NCBI GenBank assembly: GCA_025362495.1
Contig: JANYGI010000047.1
Location: 94,401-158,400, forward strand
Direction: 5' to 3'
DNA: 64,000 nt
From: Byssovorax sp.
Lineage (GTDB): Bacteria; Myxococcota_A; Polyangia; Polyangiales; Polyangiaceae
Positions within the stretch are counted from its first letter, which is position 1. The number at the start of each line of letters is the position of its first letter. The notes beneath the pieces are model-generated. The model searched no databases. It had not been told where the DNA came from and was given only the letters and a program-made list of their open reading frames with translations. Below are positions 28,101 through 34,906 of the stretch, piece by piece. Both the position numbers and the translations under genes were made by a program.

Positions 28101-30636
28101 CGAAGATCTGCAGGAGGCGCTCGCGAAGCAGCGCGCGGAGCTGGAGGCGGCGAGGCGCGAGCTGCTCGCGGGGCAGCGGCGGGCCGACGGCGAGACGCTG
28201 ACGATGCACGCCAAGGACCAGGCGACGTCGGGTGATCTCGATCTCGCCGGCCTCCTGGCGATCGAGGCGTCGAAGCGGACGCGCTCGCCGATCCTCGACG
28301 AGGTGCTGCGCGGGGTGCTCGGGCGGCGCGGCCAGATGGAGCGATCGATCGTGGTCGAGGACTCGGGCGACACGCGCGACGTGGCGTGGGGCCACGCGGG
28401 CGACCTGCTCGCGATCGGGAGCGCCGACGGCATCCTGCGGATCTGGGACACGCGCGCCGCGGAGAGCCAGCTCGTCGGCGCGATCAATCACAGCGTGCGG
28501 GGCACCGCCAAGGCGATCCGGGGGCTCTCGTTCTCGACGACGAACGACCGGATCGCGACGGCCGGGCTCGACTCGCAGGCCAGCGTGCACCAGGTGGTGC
28601 TCGGCCCGAGCAATTCGTTTGAGCTCAAACGAGATCCGATCTTGCGGGTCGACGTGGCGCAGTGGGACCAGCGGGCCGTGGCGCTCTCGCCCGAGGGAAA
28701 GCGCGTGCTCCTGACCCCGGGCGCGCCGTCGACGCTGGCGATCTTCGATCTCGACCCTGCGAGCGCCACGCCCCGGAGCTCGTTCCAGGGCGACGCGGAC
28801 GTCGAGCACGCCGCGTGGGAGCCCGGGGGCGATCGCGTCGCCGCGGCGATGACCGATGGAACGGCGGTGATCTGGAGCGCGAGCACGGCCGAGGTGCTGG
28901 AGACGATCGCGACCGGCGGGCACGGCCCGGTGCGGGTCGCGTGGCATCCGGACGGCGGCGTGCTGGCCGTGGCGTGCGAGGCGACAGCGACGATCCACGA
29001 TCTGCGTGGGGCGAAGGCGGCACGCGAGAAGCCGCTCATGCTCGACGGGCACCGACGGCAGATCATCGGGCTCGCGTGGAGCCACGACGGCTCGCGCCTC
29101 GTCACGACGAGCAAGGATCTCACCGCGCGGATCTGGGCCGCGAGCACCGGCGCTCTGCAGATGAGCCTGCGCTCGCTCGAGGGGCACCTCGTCGGCGCGG
29201 CGTTCCACCCCGGGAACGTCAACCGGATCACGACCTGGGACGAGCTCGGCAAGATCGTGGTGTGGGACGCGGGGACCGGGGAAGCTCGAACGACGCTGCG
29301 CGGCCACGGCAAGGCGATCAACGACGCGCGGTGGAGCCCGCGGGGCGCGCGGCTCGCGACGACGAGCACCGACGGCACGGCGAGGATCTGGTCGCCGGAG
29401 AAGATCGGGCAAGTGGAGTACGTGGGGCACGCGGACTCGATGGATCCGCGGCTCATCGTCGCCGCGTTCTCGCCGATCGACGCCGATCGGCTGGTGACGG
29501 CGGGCCACGATGGATCGGTGCACGTGTGGAGCGCGAGCGACGGCGCGAGGCGCGCGGAGCTCGCGTCCGCGGCGGCGGGCGCCGGCCCCGCCGATGCGCG
29601 CTTCTCGCCGAGAGCGGCCCTCATCGCGGTCACGCAGGCGCGCGTCGCCACGCCGCTGCTGTTCCACACGAGCGATTTCACCGCGGCGATCGCGCTGGCC
29701 TCGCCGCCGATCACCGACCCGGATGCCGAGACCGATCCTCCGCGGATCCGCTGGAGCCCCGACGGGCGCTACCTCGCCGTGAAGCGACGAAAGAGCGTCG
29801 TCGTGTGGTGCGTGGCGACCGGGGCGATCGAGCGCGTGATCGAGAACGCGAGCCGGGACGACATCACCTCGTGCGCGTGGAACCCCGAGGAAGGCCGCCT
29901 CGAGCTCGCGCTGTCACTGTGGACCGGCGGCGCCGCGCTGGAGCTCTGGGACGCGACGGGTACCCGGCCCCGGAGCTGGCGCGCGGGCTTCGGCGACGGA
30001 GTCTGGAGCGTGGACTGGAGCGCCGACGGGACCCGGATCGCGACAGCGTGCAACAACGGGATAGCCAGCATCGTCGATGCCGCGACCGGCGCCGTCGTGA
30101 CGTCGCGCCAGCTCGCGAGCTCGGTGAAGGTGGTCGCGCTGAGCCCCGACGGGCGCTGGCTGGCGACGGGCGACGACGCGAAGGTGATGACGGTCTGGGA
30201 CTGCACCGCCAACGGCTGGACGAGCGTGAGCGGCGAGGGCGCGCACGGGAGCCGCATCCGCCAGGTGACGTGGTCGAAGGACCCGAAGCAGAGCCGCAGC
30301 CTGGTGTCCGTGAGCGAGGACGGCCTGGTGTGTCTCTGGGAGCGGCGGGGCGAGGACGCGGACGCGAGGTTCGTGAACGTGAGCACGCTACGAGGCGCGC
30401 GCGGCTCGTATCAGATCGTCGGCGTGAGCCCGGACGAGCGCAGCATCGTGACCGGGGACGACGAGGGCGGCGCGCTCATCCACCCCGTGAGCGCGGACGA
30501 TCTGGTGGCCGCGGTGGGAAAGCGGCTCGGCCGGGAGGCGCTGACCGACGCCGAGTGGAGCCAGTACTTACCCGGTCGCAAGATCGACGCGCCCGCGGTC
30601 GGGGGCGACGTCCCCGTGGAGGGCGCGAAGAGCTGA
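25117..30636 (+). CDS. Giant patatin lipase with cNMP-like, OmpA-like and WD40 regions
   Basis: A protein of about 1839 residues. The N-terminal 300 residues hold two cyclic-nucleotide-binding-like beta-rolls, the arrangement of neuropathy-target-esterase relatives; a proline run lies near residue 60. The patatin domain spans about 600-880: oxyanion loop LALGGGGTYGDVHV (near 605), nucleophile GASVGST (near 637) and DGG (near 743), so the dyad is complete. An OmpA-C-like segment follows at about 890-970 (ATIDPVSRPLLQEIADFL), then a coiled coil (about 985-1030). From about 1085 to the end there are many WD40 blades (for example GILRIWDT, TARIWAAST, GTARIWS), probably two propellers. The ATG was chosen because GGGGAG lies nine bases upstream; a GTG 21 bases earlier has no such site. 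Its role and its link to the adjacent NRPS are unknown. Confidence 0.85.
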   Translation: MKMPDDELTLALNGSGDASVAMRQRFLERCPDLRGKVDENLARRFVAVKYDRDHNFNLPPPPPAPPPPPALRVILFGHVTLVQRRGHEQVTRSCGPMATFGEEVVKAWSDPTPAPGAPIPEVVNAFTKSVTYVLELPLPEFDEVPGLRSTDEDSLLARILEAYDVHEIAPDIVRTLALRPELVEVDDEGLYQLLEGAEIRHVEAGEMLAAAGAIPPAFFVLLEQGNAFELRTPGKGAYDVSTVPAPACSGIAYLIKDQPLDAAIHVQREGSVVVLSERAFWQLFRFNTDFQRAIIRGNNLDLRVRNGRGPKVDPSDTSVFLVMQKDGLSLPLRGLTDLLADSLVTHLYDNVLVVHAVPRPAPGEPTTAKPRVRSGEPGAPWLEHVWVEIGDSLVGSLMDARTRYAAARSEADGRPDVTLIETSELPNLRSFFRDFDKLDTLDTTFKVVHLTDRPDALPPIELIAAGASILYAGVLAEAPPTLGVGAAAYFAEGVAAAATIAPTMAEKARATIGETLSIAKKTVTFAGRLVHGLKERQSLGRGNLPAAWPLGTVRLRLPEALRTALQARADQPPTRFADLGDAIEKQARPTMDRWARAVTTRRVGLALGGGGTYGDVHVPFIKALVKEHVPIDMVSGASVGSTIGAYYCGLDLDGLDLYWSHRSLLLAAGAVGFVSSIGVEVAMTYDLGQLDLAQTEIPFFPVVTDADVGVESYLSKGTFAVGVRASGSLPPLLGPTVQGDRRYLDGGLVANVPVNVLVAEGAALIVASNPIARLEALDRKQPFDVPLFGVLLRESNPLARFQDAKRMVPMIFGVAGQSQAVNADVMFRPSEAEAGLFNSHHPDFQKIALASVLLKKAVADVANKWRASLGHPPERVRITRDDSGRSILTVDGWDGWIGFVGASATIDPVSRPLLQEIADFLGRHPEVLKVRVEVRTTGSVSATKLAERVRSVLAERGVKPERLGIEQPQDSASSRGAKANEAAPEPQVWFPIERNEDLQEALAKQRAELEAARRELLAGQRRADGETLTMHAKDQATSGDLDLAGLLAIEASKRTRSPILDEVLRGVLGRRGQMERSIVVEDSGDTRDVAWGHAGDLLAIGSADGILRIWDTRAAESQLVGAINHSVRGTAKAIRGLSFSTTNDRIATAGLDSQASVHQVVLGPSNSFELKRDPILRVDVAQWDQRAVALSPEGKRVLLTPGAPSTLAIFDLDPASATPRSSFQGDADVEHAAWEPGGDRVAAAMTDGTAVIWSASTAEVLETIATGGHGPVRVAWHPDGGVLAVACEATATIHDLRGAKAAREKPLMLDGHRRQIIGLAWSHDGSRLVTTSKDLTARIWAASTGALQMSLRSLEGHLVGAAFHPGNVNRITTWDELGKIVVWDAGTGEARTTLRGHGKAINDARWSPRGARLATTSTDGTARIWSPEKIGQVEYVGHADSMDPRLIVAAFSPIDADRLVTAGHDGSVHVWSASDGARRAELASAAAGAGPADARFSPRAALIAVTQARVATPLLFHTSDFTAAIALASPPITDPDAETDPPRIRWSPDGRYLAVKRRKSVVVWCVATGAIERVIENASRDDITSCAWNPEEGRLELALSLWTGGAALELWDATGTRPRSWRAGFGDGVWSVDWSADGTRIATACNNGIASIVDAATGAVVTSRQLASSVKVVALSPDGRWLATGDDAKVMTVWDCTANGWTSVSGEGAHGSRIRQVTWSKDPKQSRSLVSVSEDGLVCLWERRGEDADARFVNVSTLRGARGSYQIVGVSPDERSIVTGDDEGGALIHPVSADDLVAAVGKRLGREALTDAEWSQYLPGRKIDAPAVGGDVPVEGAKS

Positions 30637-30640
30637 GGAC

Positions 30641-30682
30641 AAAAAGAATTCGGCCCGGTCCCTCTTGCGAGCGGCCGGGCCG
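30641..30682 (-). terminator. Rho-independent terminator, originally that of the tRNA-Leu gene
   Basis: Read on the minus strand, GGCCCGG and CCGGGCC arms (30652-30658 and 30675-30681) form a stem followed by GAATTCTTTTTG, a proper T-tract. No minus-strand gene now precedes it. In the uninterrupted chromosome the tRNA-Leu 3' end would lie about 25 bp upstream, so this is best read as the tRNA terminator, now 21 kb away because the element has inserted between them. On the plus strand the same hairpin follows the patatin gene but has no T-tract. Confidence 0.7.
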
Positions 30683-30705
30683 GTTCTGTACTGCTGCTAC
30701 CCAAG

Positions 30706-30724
30706 TTGCGAAGGAGGGGACTTG
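30706..30724. repeat. attL: left 19-bp direct repeat
   Basis: ttgcgaaggaggggacttg is identical to 51869-51887 and differs on both sides of it. It is a copy of the 3' end of the tRNA-Leu gene (end of the T-loop, 3' half of the T-stem, 3' acceptor strand and discriminator), here without the rest of the tRNA. Confidence 0.93.
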
Positions 30725-30790
30725 TGTTCGCCGGTCCAAAAGGCGAACGATTACGAAGGGTTGAAAAAGTTACAGTCTCGCGTGTGCGAG

Positions 30791-32170
30791 ATGAGTGCGG
30801 CGGCGGTCGCGCGGACGGTCACGGACGAGACGGGATCGCTCGTCCAGGTGTGGAAACTGACGACGCCTGGCCACATGGCCGCGTGGCTCGTGTGGTGGTG
30901 TGGTCAAGAGTGCGACGGCGGCGCCGCTTCCGTGCTCGCGGCGACCCTGGGCGCCGTCGTGGGTGCGTGGGGTCACAAGGGTGACACTGGGGTCTCTCTC
31001 CTGCTGGAGATGCTGGCCGGACACTGCGCGGCCTACGGCGACGACGCCGCGTCGAGGATCGGTGGCCTGGGTGGGTGCCGGACGCGGGTCGAGTGGCAAG
31101 GCATCAGGGGCGCCGTCGAGGCTCTCTACGAGTGGAGCACGGGGGACACTCAGGCCGCCGAGTCGCTGTGGGTGCTTGCTCTCGAGTGCTTCGTAGAGGG
31201 CGCCGTGCTCGCGGTGATGCAACGGAGCGATGCATATCCCGCCTTCTTCCAGGGCCCGCTTGGTGGGCGAGCGATCGAGCGCTGCGCCGACGTGGCTCTC
31301 GAGCGGGCGCGGGATCTCTGGGTGCGCGCGGCCGAGGTGGGGATCCCGGGGTTCGAGCTGGAGCGCGTGGGCGTTGCGCTCGAGCGCGCCGACGACGCGC
31401 AACGGGCGGCGGTGCTGGGGTCCGCGCTGGCGCTCTGCGGGCCGGCGTCGACGGTCGGCCGGGATGGGTTCTCGTGGGTGGCGGGTATGGACCCGGTGCC
31501 CGCGGATGCTCCTGCGCTGCCCCCGCAGGACGAGGATGCGCTTTGCGGATCCTGCCGGCGCGTGGCGCCGCATCGCTGGTTCTCGTTGCCTGACGGCGAG
31601 GGGCAGTGGCGCTGCTCGGAGTGCGGCGCCGCGTCGCGCGAGGCCTCCAAGACGGTCCACTATCGCGAGGGAGGGTGGAATCAAACGGCCTGCGGCGCCG
31701 CGCTGTACTCGGCGCCGTCGTCGGCAGATCGGCGCGTCGTCACCTGCGACCCGTGCCGCGTGTCGCGGTGGTGGGTTGGGCCGCCGCCTCTGGCGCCTGC
31801 GCCGACCGCAGCCGCTCCTGCGCTGCTGCCCTGCTGCTTTCGCCGATGGGGTGAGCTTACCTCGTGCGGTCTGGAGTCGGCCCCCGTGTCGTCGAACGTC
31901 TGGGAGGGTGTGACGTGTAAGCGTTGCTGCGCCGAGGCCTCCAGGGTGCGCGCCGATCTCGTGCGGCGTCTCTCGGATGCTCAGCGCAGCGGCTTCGCGC
32001 GCGCGCTCGCGGCGAACGAGCGCGCCGACGAGCTTTCCGATCGGCTCATGGAGATCCACGCCAAGGGGACGGTGGCCCAATGGCGCGAGATCGACGTGGA
32101 ACTCGCGCGCGCTATCCGCGCCTTCTCCCAGCGTTTTGAGGCTCCTTTCACGATCGGCGGTGCGTCGTGA
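30791..32170 (+). CDS. Zinc-ribbon protein, first gene of the left operon; its native 5' end is at attR
   Basis: From the first in-frame ATG after attL the product is 459 residues. The N-terminal half is helical and acidic to neutral. The C-terminal half carries Cys pairs spaced like zinc ribbons (CGSC with CSEC, ACGAAL with CDPC, PCC with CKRCC). No family was recognised. The frame stays open leftward through the att core (CEGGDLCSPVQ) into chromosomal sequence. In the excised circle the same frame joins a GTG start with AGGAGG at 51813, giving a 506-residue protein. The ATG at 30791 has no clear ribosome site, so in the integrated state the gene may be silent or poorly translated. It is followed by five genes in stop-start overlap. 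Confidence 0.7.
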   Translation: MSAAAVARTVTDETGSLVQVWKLTTPGHMAAWLVWWCGQECDGGAASVLAATLGAVVGAWGHKGDTGVSLLLEMLAGHCAAYGDDAASRIGGLGGCRTRVEWQGIRGAVEALYEWSTGDTQAAESLWVLALECFVEGAVLAVMQRSDAYPAFFQGPLGGRAIERCADVALERARDLWVRAAEVGIPGFELERVGVALERADDAQRAAVLGSALALCGPASTVGRDGFSWVAGMDPVPADAPALPPQDEDALCGSCRRVAPHRWFSLPDGEGQWRCSECGAASREASKTVHYREGGWNQTACGAALYSAPSSADRRVVTCDPCRVSRWWVGPPPLAPAPTAAAPALLPCCFRRWGELTSCGLESAPVSSNVWEGVTCKRCCAEASRVRADLVRRLSDAQRSGFARALAANERADELSDRLMEIHAKGTVAQWREIDVELARAIRAFSQRFEAPFTIGGAS

Positions 32171-32607
32171 AGGCCATGCAGGCGCAGACGTGTCCCTGCG
32201 GCTCCTGCGTCTCGTGCGCCTGTGCCGCGGCTCCGTCGGTCGACGGTGACGGCATCTGCGTGGCGTGCGGCGGCGTGCCGTACGTCGTCGCGCTGCGGGG
32301 TGGCAACGGGCGACCCCACGTCACGGCCGGGCCGGGCTTCGTCATCGACGACGACGAGCGGGCGCAGATCGTGGCGCTCATCGCGACGGCGGAAGGGACC
32401 GCGGAGGCGAGGGCGGCGCTTCGCGCGGAGCTGCTGGAGGCGGGGCACGTTGTTGCAGCGCGCGAGCTGCGGCGCGGTCGGAATCCCGACGGGATCGCGA
32501 ATAGGCTCGAGGCGACGGCGGCGTTCTTCTCCGAGAAGACGCAGGCCGAGGCGGCGATCAGCGTCGCGAAGCTGCGGGCGTTTGCGCTCTCGGAGGTCTG
32601 CAAGTGA
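32167..32607 (+). CDS. Small Cys-rich protein, left operon
   Basis: 146 residues. The N-terminus is a dense Cys cluster (CPCGSCVSCAC, then CVACGG near residue 31), likely to bind one or two zinc ions, and is followed by an acidic helical C-terminal domain (residues 65-146). The GTG start overlaps the stop of the preceding gene as GTGA; an ATG two codons later is an alternative. Unknown family. Its position suggests an early function such as replication or host control in the element. Confidence 0.65.
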   Translation: MKAMQAQTCPCGSCVSCACAAAPSVDGDGICVACGGVPYVVALRGGNGRPHVTAGPGFVIDDDERAQIVALIATAEGTAEARAALRAELLEAGHVVAARELRRGRNPDGIANRLEATAAFFSEKTQAEAAISVAKLRAFALSEVCK

Positions 32608-32792
32608 GCGCGCCTGGTGATCGCGTGCGGCACGAGCTCGCCGGGGACCTCGGAGCGGCCGGCGATTCGCGCGAGATCGTGCCGCCGTGGACGAGGCCGC
32701 GTCCGGTGCGTCCGCTGCCTCCGCATGCGGTCTGCCGGGGCGCCGGTCTCTGCTGGGGCTGCGACAACTGCGACCCCTGGGGGTCGCTGTGA
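32604..32792 (+). CDS. 62-residue Cys-containing small protein
   Basis: The GTG start overlaps the previous stop as GTGA, and its own TGA overlaps the next GTG in the same way. The tail AGLCWGCDNCDPWGSL carries three Cys in a tight cluster and may bind metal. No homologue was recognised. The strict overlap at both ends is the main support for its being a gene. Confidence 0.5.
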   Translation: MSAPGDRVRHELAGDLGAAGDSREIVPPWTRPRPVRPLPPHAVCRGAGLCWGCDNCDPWGSL

Positions 32793-33268
32793 GCGCCGCC
32801 GCCGTGCGCGCGCCTCTGCCGCTTCCGAGCTTCGCCGCGCTGCCGTCGTGGTGGTGGACGATGGGGAACCGGAGCGCCGGTTTCGAGGGATCGTCCTGCT
32901 TCTGGGCGACGAACGGGCAAAGCGTCCTCGCGACGTCGGGACAGTCGACTGCGGGTGACGCGGTAGAGCTGCTGTCGAGCGCGATTCGTGACGCGGTATT
33001 CGGGGCGGCCGAGCTGGCGATCTTCGCCGGATCGAATCGGCGGACCTTTCTGCGGCCGGGTGATTGGTGGCCTGAGATCGAGCTCAATCCGGGATGGAGC
33101 GCGGATGCGCGCTACGTCTGCTTGATCGAGCTGCTGTATCCGCGGTGCCGCTGGTACACGCCGCGCAGCGTGAGCGACGGGCCCGCGGTGGCGCGCGTCG
33201 GCGCGTCGATCGTGGCGCTCGCAATGGGCGTCCTTCCGGTCGAGTTCTCGCCCGTGGTGGTGCCGTGA
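32789..33268 (+). CDS. Unknown 159-residue protein, left operon
   Basis: A GTGA overlap gives the start. The sequence is mixed alpha/beta with several Trp (SWWWTMGNRS, RPGDWWPEIELNPGW) and a segment CLIELLYPRCRWYTPRS. It has no membrane segment or known motif. The frame is open upstream of the GTG, but that part overlaps the previous gene and lacks coding character. Confidence 0.6.
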   Translation: MSAAAVRAPLPLPSFAALPSWWWTMGNRSAGFEGSSCFWATNGQSVLATSGQSTAGDAVELLSSAIRDAVFGAAELAIFAGSNRRTFLRPGDWWPEIELNPGWSADARYVCLIELLYPRCRWYTPRSVSDGPAVARVGASIVALAMGVLPVEFSPVVVP

Positions 33269-33654
33269 AGGCGCTGCGTGCGTGGTCGCGCGTCTTCGTT
33301 CACACGTCGCCCCAGGGCGAGCCGTGCGGCCCGGTGCTGCCCGCCGAGCTGCACGCGCTCGCGGCGTCGTTGCCGGCGGATTCTCTCGCGTGCTTCGCGT
33401 GCAACGCGCGGCTCGAGCATCCGTCGGCGGATGTGCTGCGCTCGATTCGGTACTGCGAGGAGCAGACGCACCGGCGCAGCCCGACGCGCGACTTCGCGAA
33501 CATCATGGACGCCGGGCGGATCGATGCGGCGCACCGGAGAGCCAAGACGCGCGCGCGGCACGAGGCCGAGGACGCGCGCCAGGTGCGGATCTTCGATCCG
33601 TTGAAGCCGGCGACGTCGACGGGGGCGCGGCGCCGTCGCGGTGAACGACTTTGA
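33265..33654 (+). CDS. Small basic protein, left operon
   Basis: 129 residues, GTGA overlap with the previous gene. The middle contains CFACNARLEH. The second half is strongly basic and helical (AHRRAKTRARHEAEDARQ), ending RRRRGERL. It could bind nucleic acid; no family was recognised. Its end overlaps the next gene by 14 bp. Confidence 0.6.
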   Translation: MKALRAWSRVFVHTSPQGEPCGPVLPAELHALAASLPADSLACFACNARLEHPSADVLRSIRYCEEQTHRRSPTRDFANIMDAGRIDAAHRRAKTRARHEAEDARQVRIFDPLKPATSTGARRRRGERL

Positions 33655-33964
33655 GAAGCTCGCGGCGCGCGCTCAAGCTGCAACGGCTGCGCGCGTTGCG
33701 GCGAAGAAACCCCGCTCCGTAGCTTCGGAGCAACCGGAGAGCGTGTTGCGCCAGGCGCCGCGCTCTCCCTTCGTCGGTCCCGACTGTGGCGCCTGCGGCG
33801 CTCAGAAGATGCGCCCGCACCCCTCACACGATCGCGCTGTGTGGTGCTTCGGCTGCGGGTCCGTGTCGTGGGTGATTCATCCGATTGACCGCGAGGACAT
33901 CGCGAAATTTGCACTCGAGACCCTCTGTCGGCTCGGGAAAAAGAGGCCTGATGTTGAGACGTAA
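33641..33964 (+). CDS. Small zinc-ribbon protein, left operon
   Basis: 107 residues from a GTG start. The basic N-terminal helix (ARAQAATAARVAAKKPRS) is followed by a zinc ribbon (CGACGAQ with CFGCGSVSWV) near residues 61-84. This is a plausible DNA- or RNA-binding protein. It overlaps both neighbours. Confidence 0.6.
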   Translation: MNDFEKLAARAQAATAARVAAKKPRSVASEQPESVLRQAPRSPFVGPDCGACGAQKMRPHPSHDRAVWCFGCGSVSWVIHPIDREDIAKFALETLCRLGKKRPDVET

Positions 33965-34310
33965 AGACGGCTGCTTGTGCGAGGGAACGTCCCATTGGAA
34001 AAGCTGCGATCGGCCCGACGTGGCGCTTGCGCGCGAGGCGGCGACGGCGCCGCGTGCGACGCGGTATCGCCGGCTGATCGCCTCGAAAATCATCAAAATG
34101 TGTCTCGTGGCGCACCCTGATGGAGGTGGCCACGACGCGGCCGAGTGCGTGCGAAAGGCGGTCGACGCCGACGACGCGGCCGAGGTGGTGGAGCTGCTGA
34201 CGCGCGCCGTGGTGCTCTCCGTGTCGGCCGGCGCGGCAGCGTCGGAGATGGGCGACCACGGCCGGCGCGCGGCGTGGCTTCGCGTGCGCGACGTCGGAGC
34301 GACGCTATGA
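33951..34310 (+). CDS. Unknown 119-residue protein, left operon
   Basis: The ATG lies behind an AAGAGG site inside the end of the previous gene. The N-terminus has CLCEGTSHWKSC. The centre (RRLIASKIIKMCLVAHPDGG) and C-terminus are helical, with a repeated Asp-Asp-Ala segment. The HPDGG stretch recalls a J-domain loop, but the surrounding helices do not convince me. Its stop overlaps the next start as ATGA. Confidence 0.55.
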   Translation: MLRRKDGCLCEGTSHWKSCDRPDVALAREAATAPRATRYRRLIASKIIKMCLVAHPDGGGHDAAECVRKAVDADDAAEVVELLTRAVVLSVSAGAAASEMGDHGRRAAWLRVRDVGATL

Positions 34311-34906
34311 GCTCGGGCGAGCTGTTCGCGGGCTTGCTCGAGGCGCCGTCCGGCGTCGTGTCGACGGCGGCGCCGAGGTCGATCGCGGAGATCGAGAGGG
34401 ATTTGCGCGCGCGCCGCGCGCGCCAAGTGGCAGAGGGACGCGAGCGGCGCCGCGTCGGCGAGTCGGCGCAGGCGTCGACGCCGGAACTCGAGCTGTTCGC
34501 CGGGCTCGATGATCTGGCGCGACGTCGCGCGGAGGCCGAGATCGTGCGCGGCTGGAGCGCCGCGAACGAGCGCGCGGCGGCGCGCGAGGAGGGGCGGGAG
34601 GTGCGCGAACCTCTGCCGGTCGAGTGGATCATGTGGCGCCTGTTCGTCGTGGGCGTGGTGCTCGATCAAGACGCGGCGGCGTCTCGGCTCAAGGCGGCCG
34701 AGATGCGCGCGGCCGCGCCGGGCGCCTGGGCGTGGTGGATGGACGACGACGAGGCGGCGGACGCCTACGCGGCCCAGGCCGCTTCGGCTGCGGCTGCGGC
34801 TGTCGAGAAATTGCCCGAGCCGGAGCCGTCGAGTACGCAGCGCGCCGATGAGGTTACGCGCCGTTTCGGCCCGATCGTGGCCAGGGAGATCGCGCGCGAT
34901 GAATGA
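34307..34906 (+). CDS. Unknown helical acidic protein upstream of the integrase
   Basis: 199 residues, ATGA overlap with the previous gene. It is almost wholly helical and highly charged (SIAEIERDLRARRARQV, then AAASAAAAAVEKLPEPEPS). There is no hydrophobic segment long enough for membrane insertion. Its last eight bases overlap the integrase start, which implies coupled translation. It may act with the integrase, for example as an accessory or directionality factor, but nothing in the sequence shows this. Confidence 0.55.
   Translation: MSSGELFAGLLEAPSGVVSTAAPRSIAEIERDLRARRARQVAEGRERRRVGESAQASTPELELFAGLDDLARRRAEAEIVRGWSAANERAAAREEGREVREPLPVEWIMWRLFVVGVVLDQDAAASRLKAAEMRAAAPGAWAWWMDDDEAADAYAAQAASAAAAAVEKLPEPEPSSTQRADEVTRRFGPIVAREIARDE

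Noticed and set aside
26785..29667. 960-codon minus-strand open frame opposite the patatin-WD40 gene
   Set aside because: Its composition is Arg/His/Asp-rich without motifs. The plus strand contains the complete patatin dyad and WD40 repeats.
30665..30790. Extended N-terminus of the first left-operon gene starting in chromosomal DNA at 30665
   Set aside because: That start lies in the terminator region outside the element and has no ribosome site. The frame there is open only by chance upstream of attL.
33951..34310. J domain in the 119-aa left-operon protein (HPDGG)
   Set aside because: Only the tripeptide is present. The flanking helices and spacing do not fit a J-domain hairpin.
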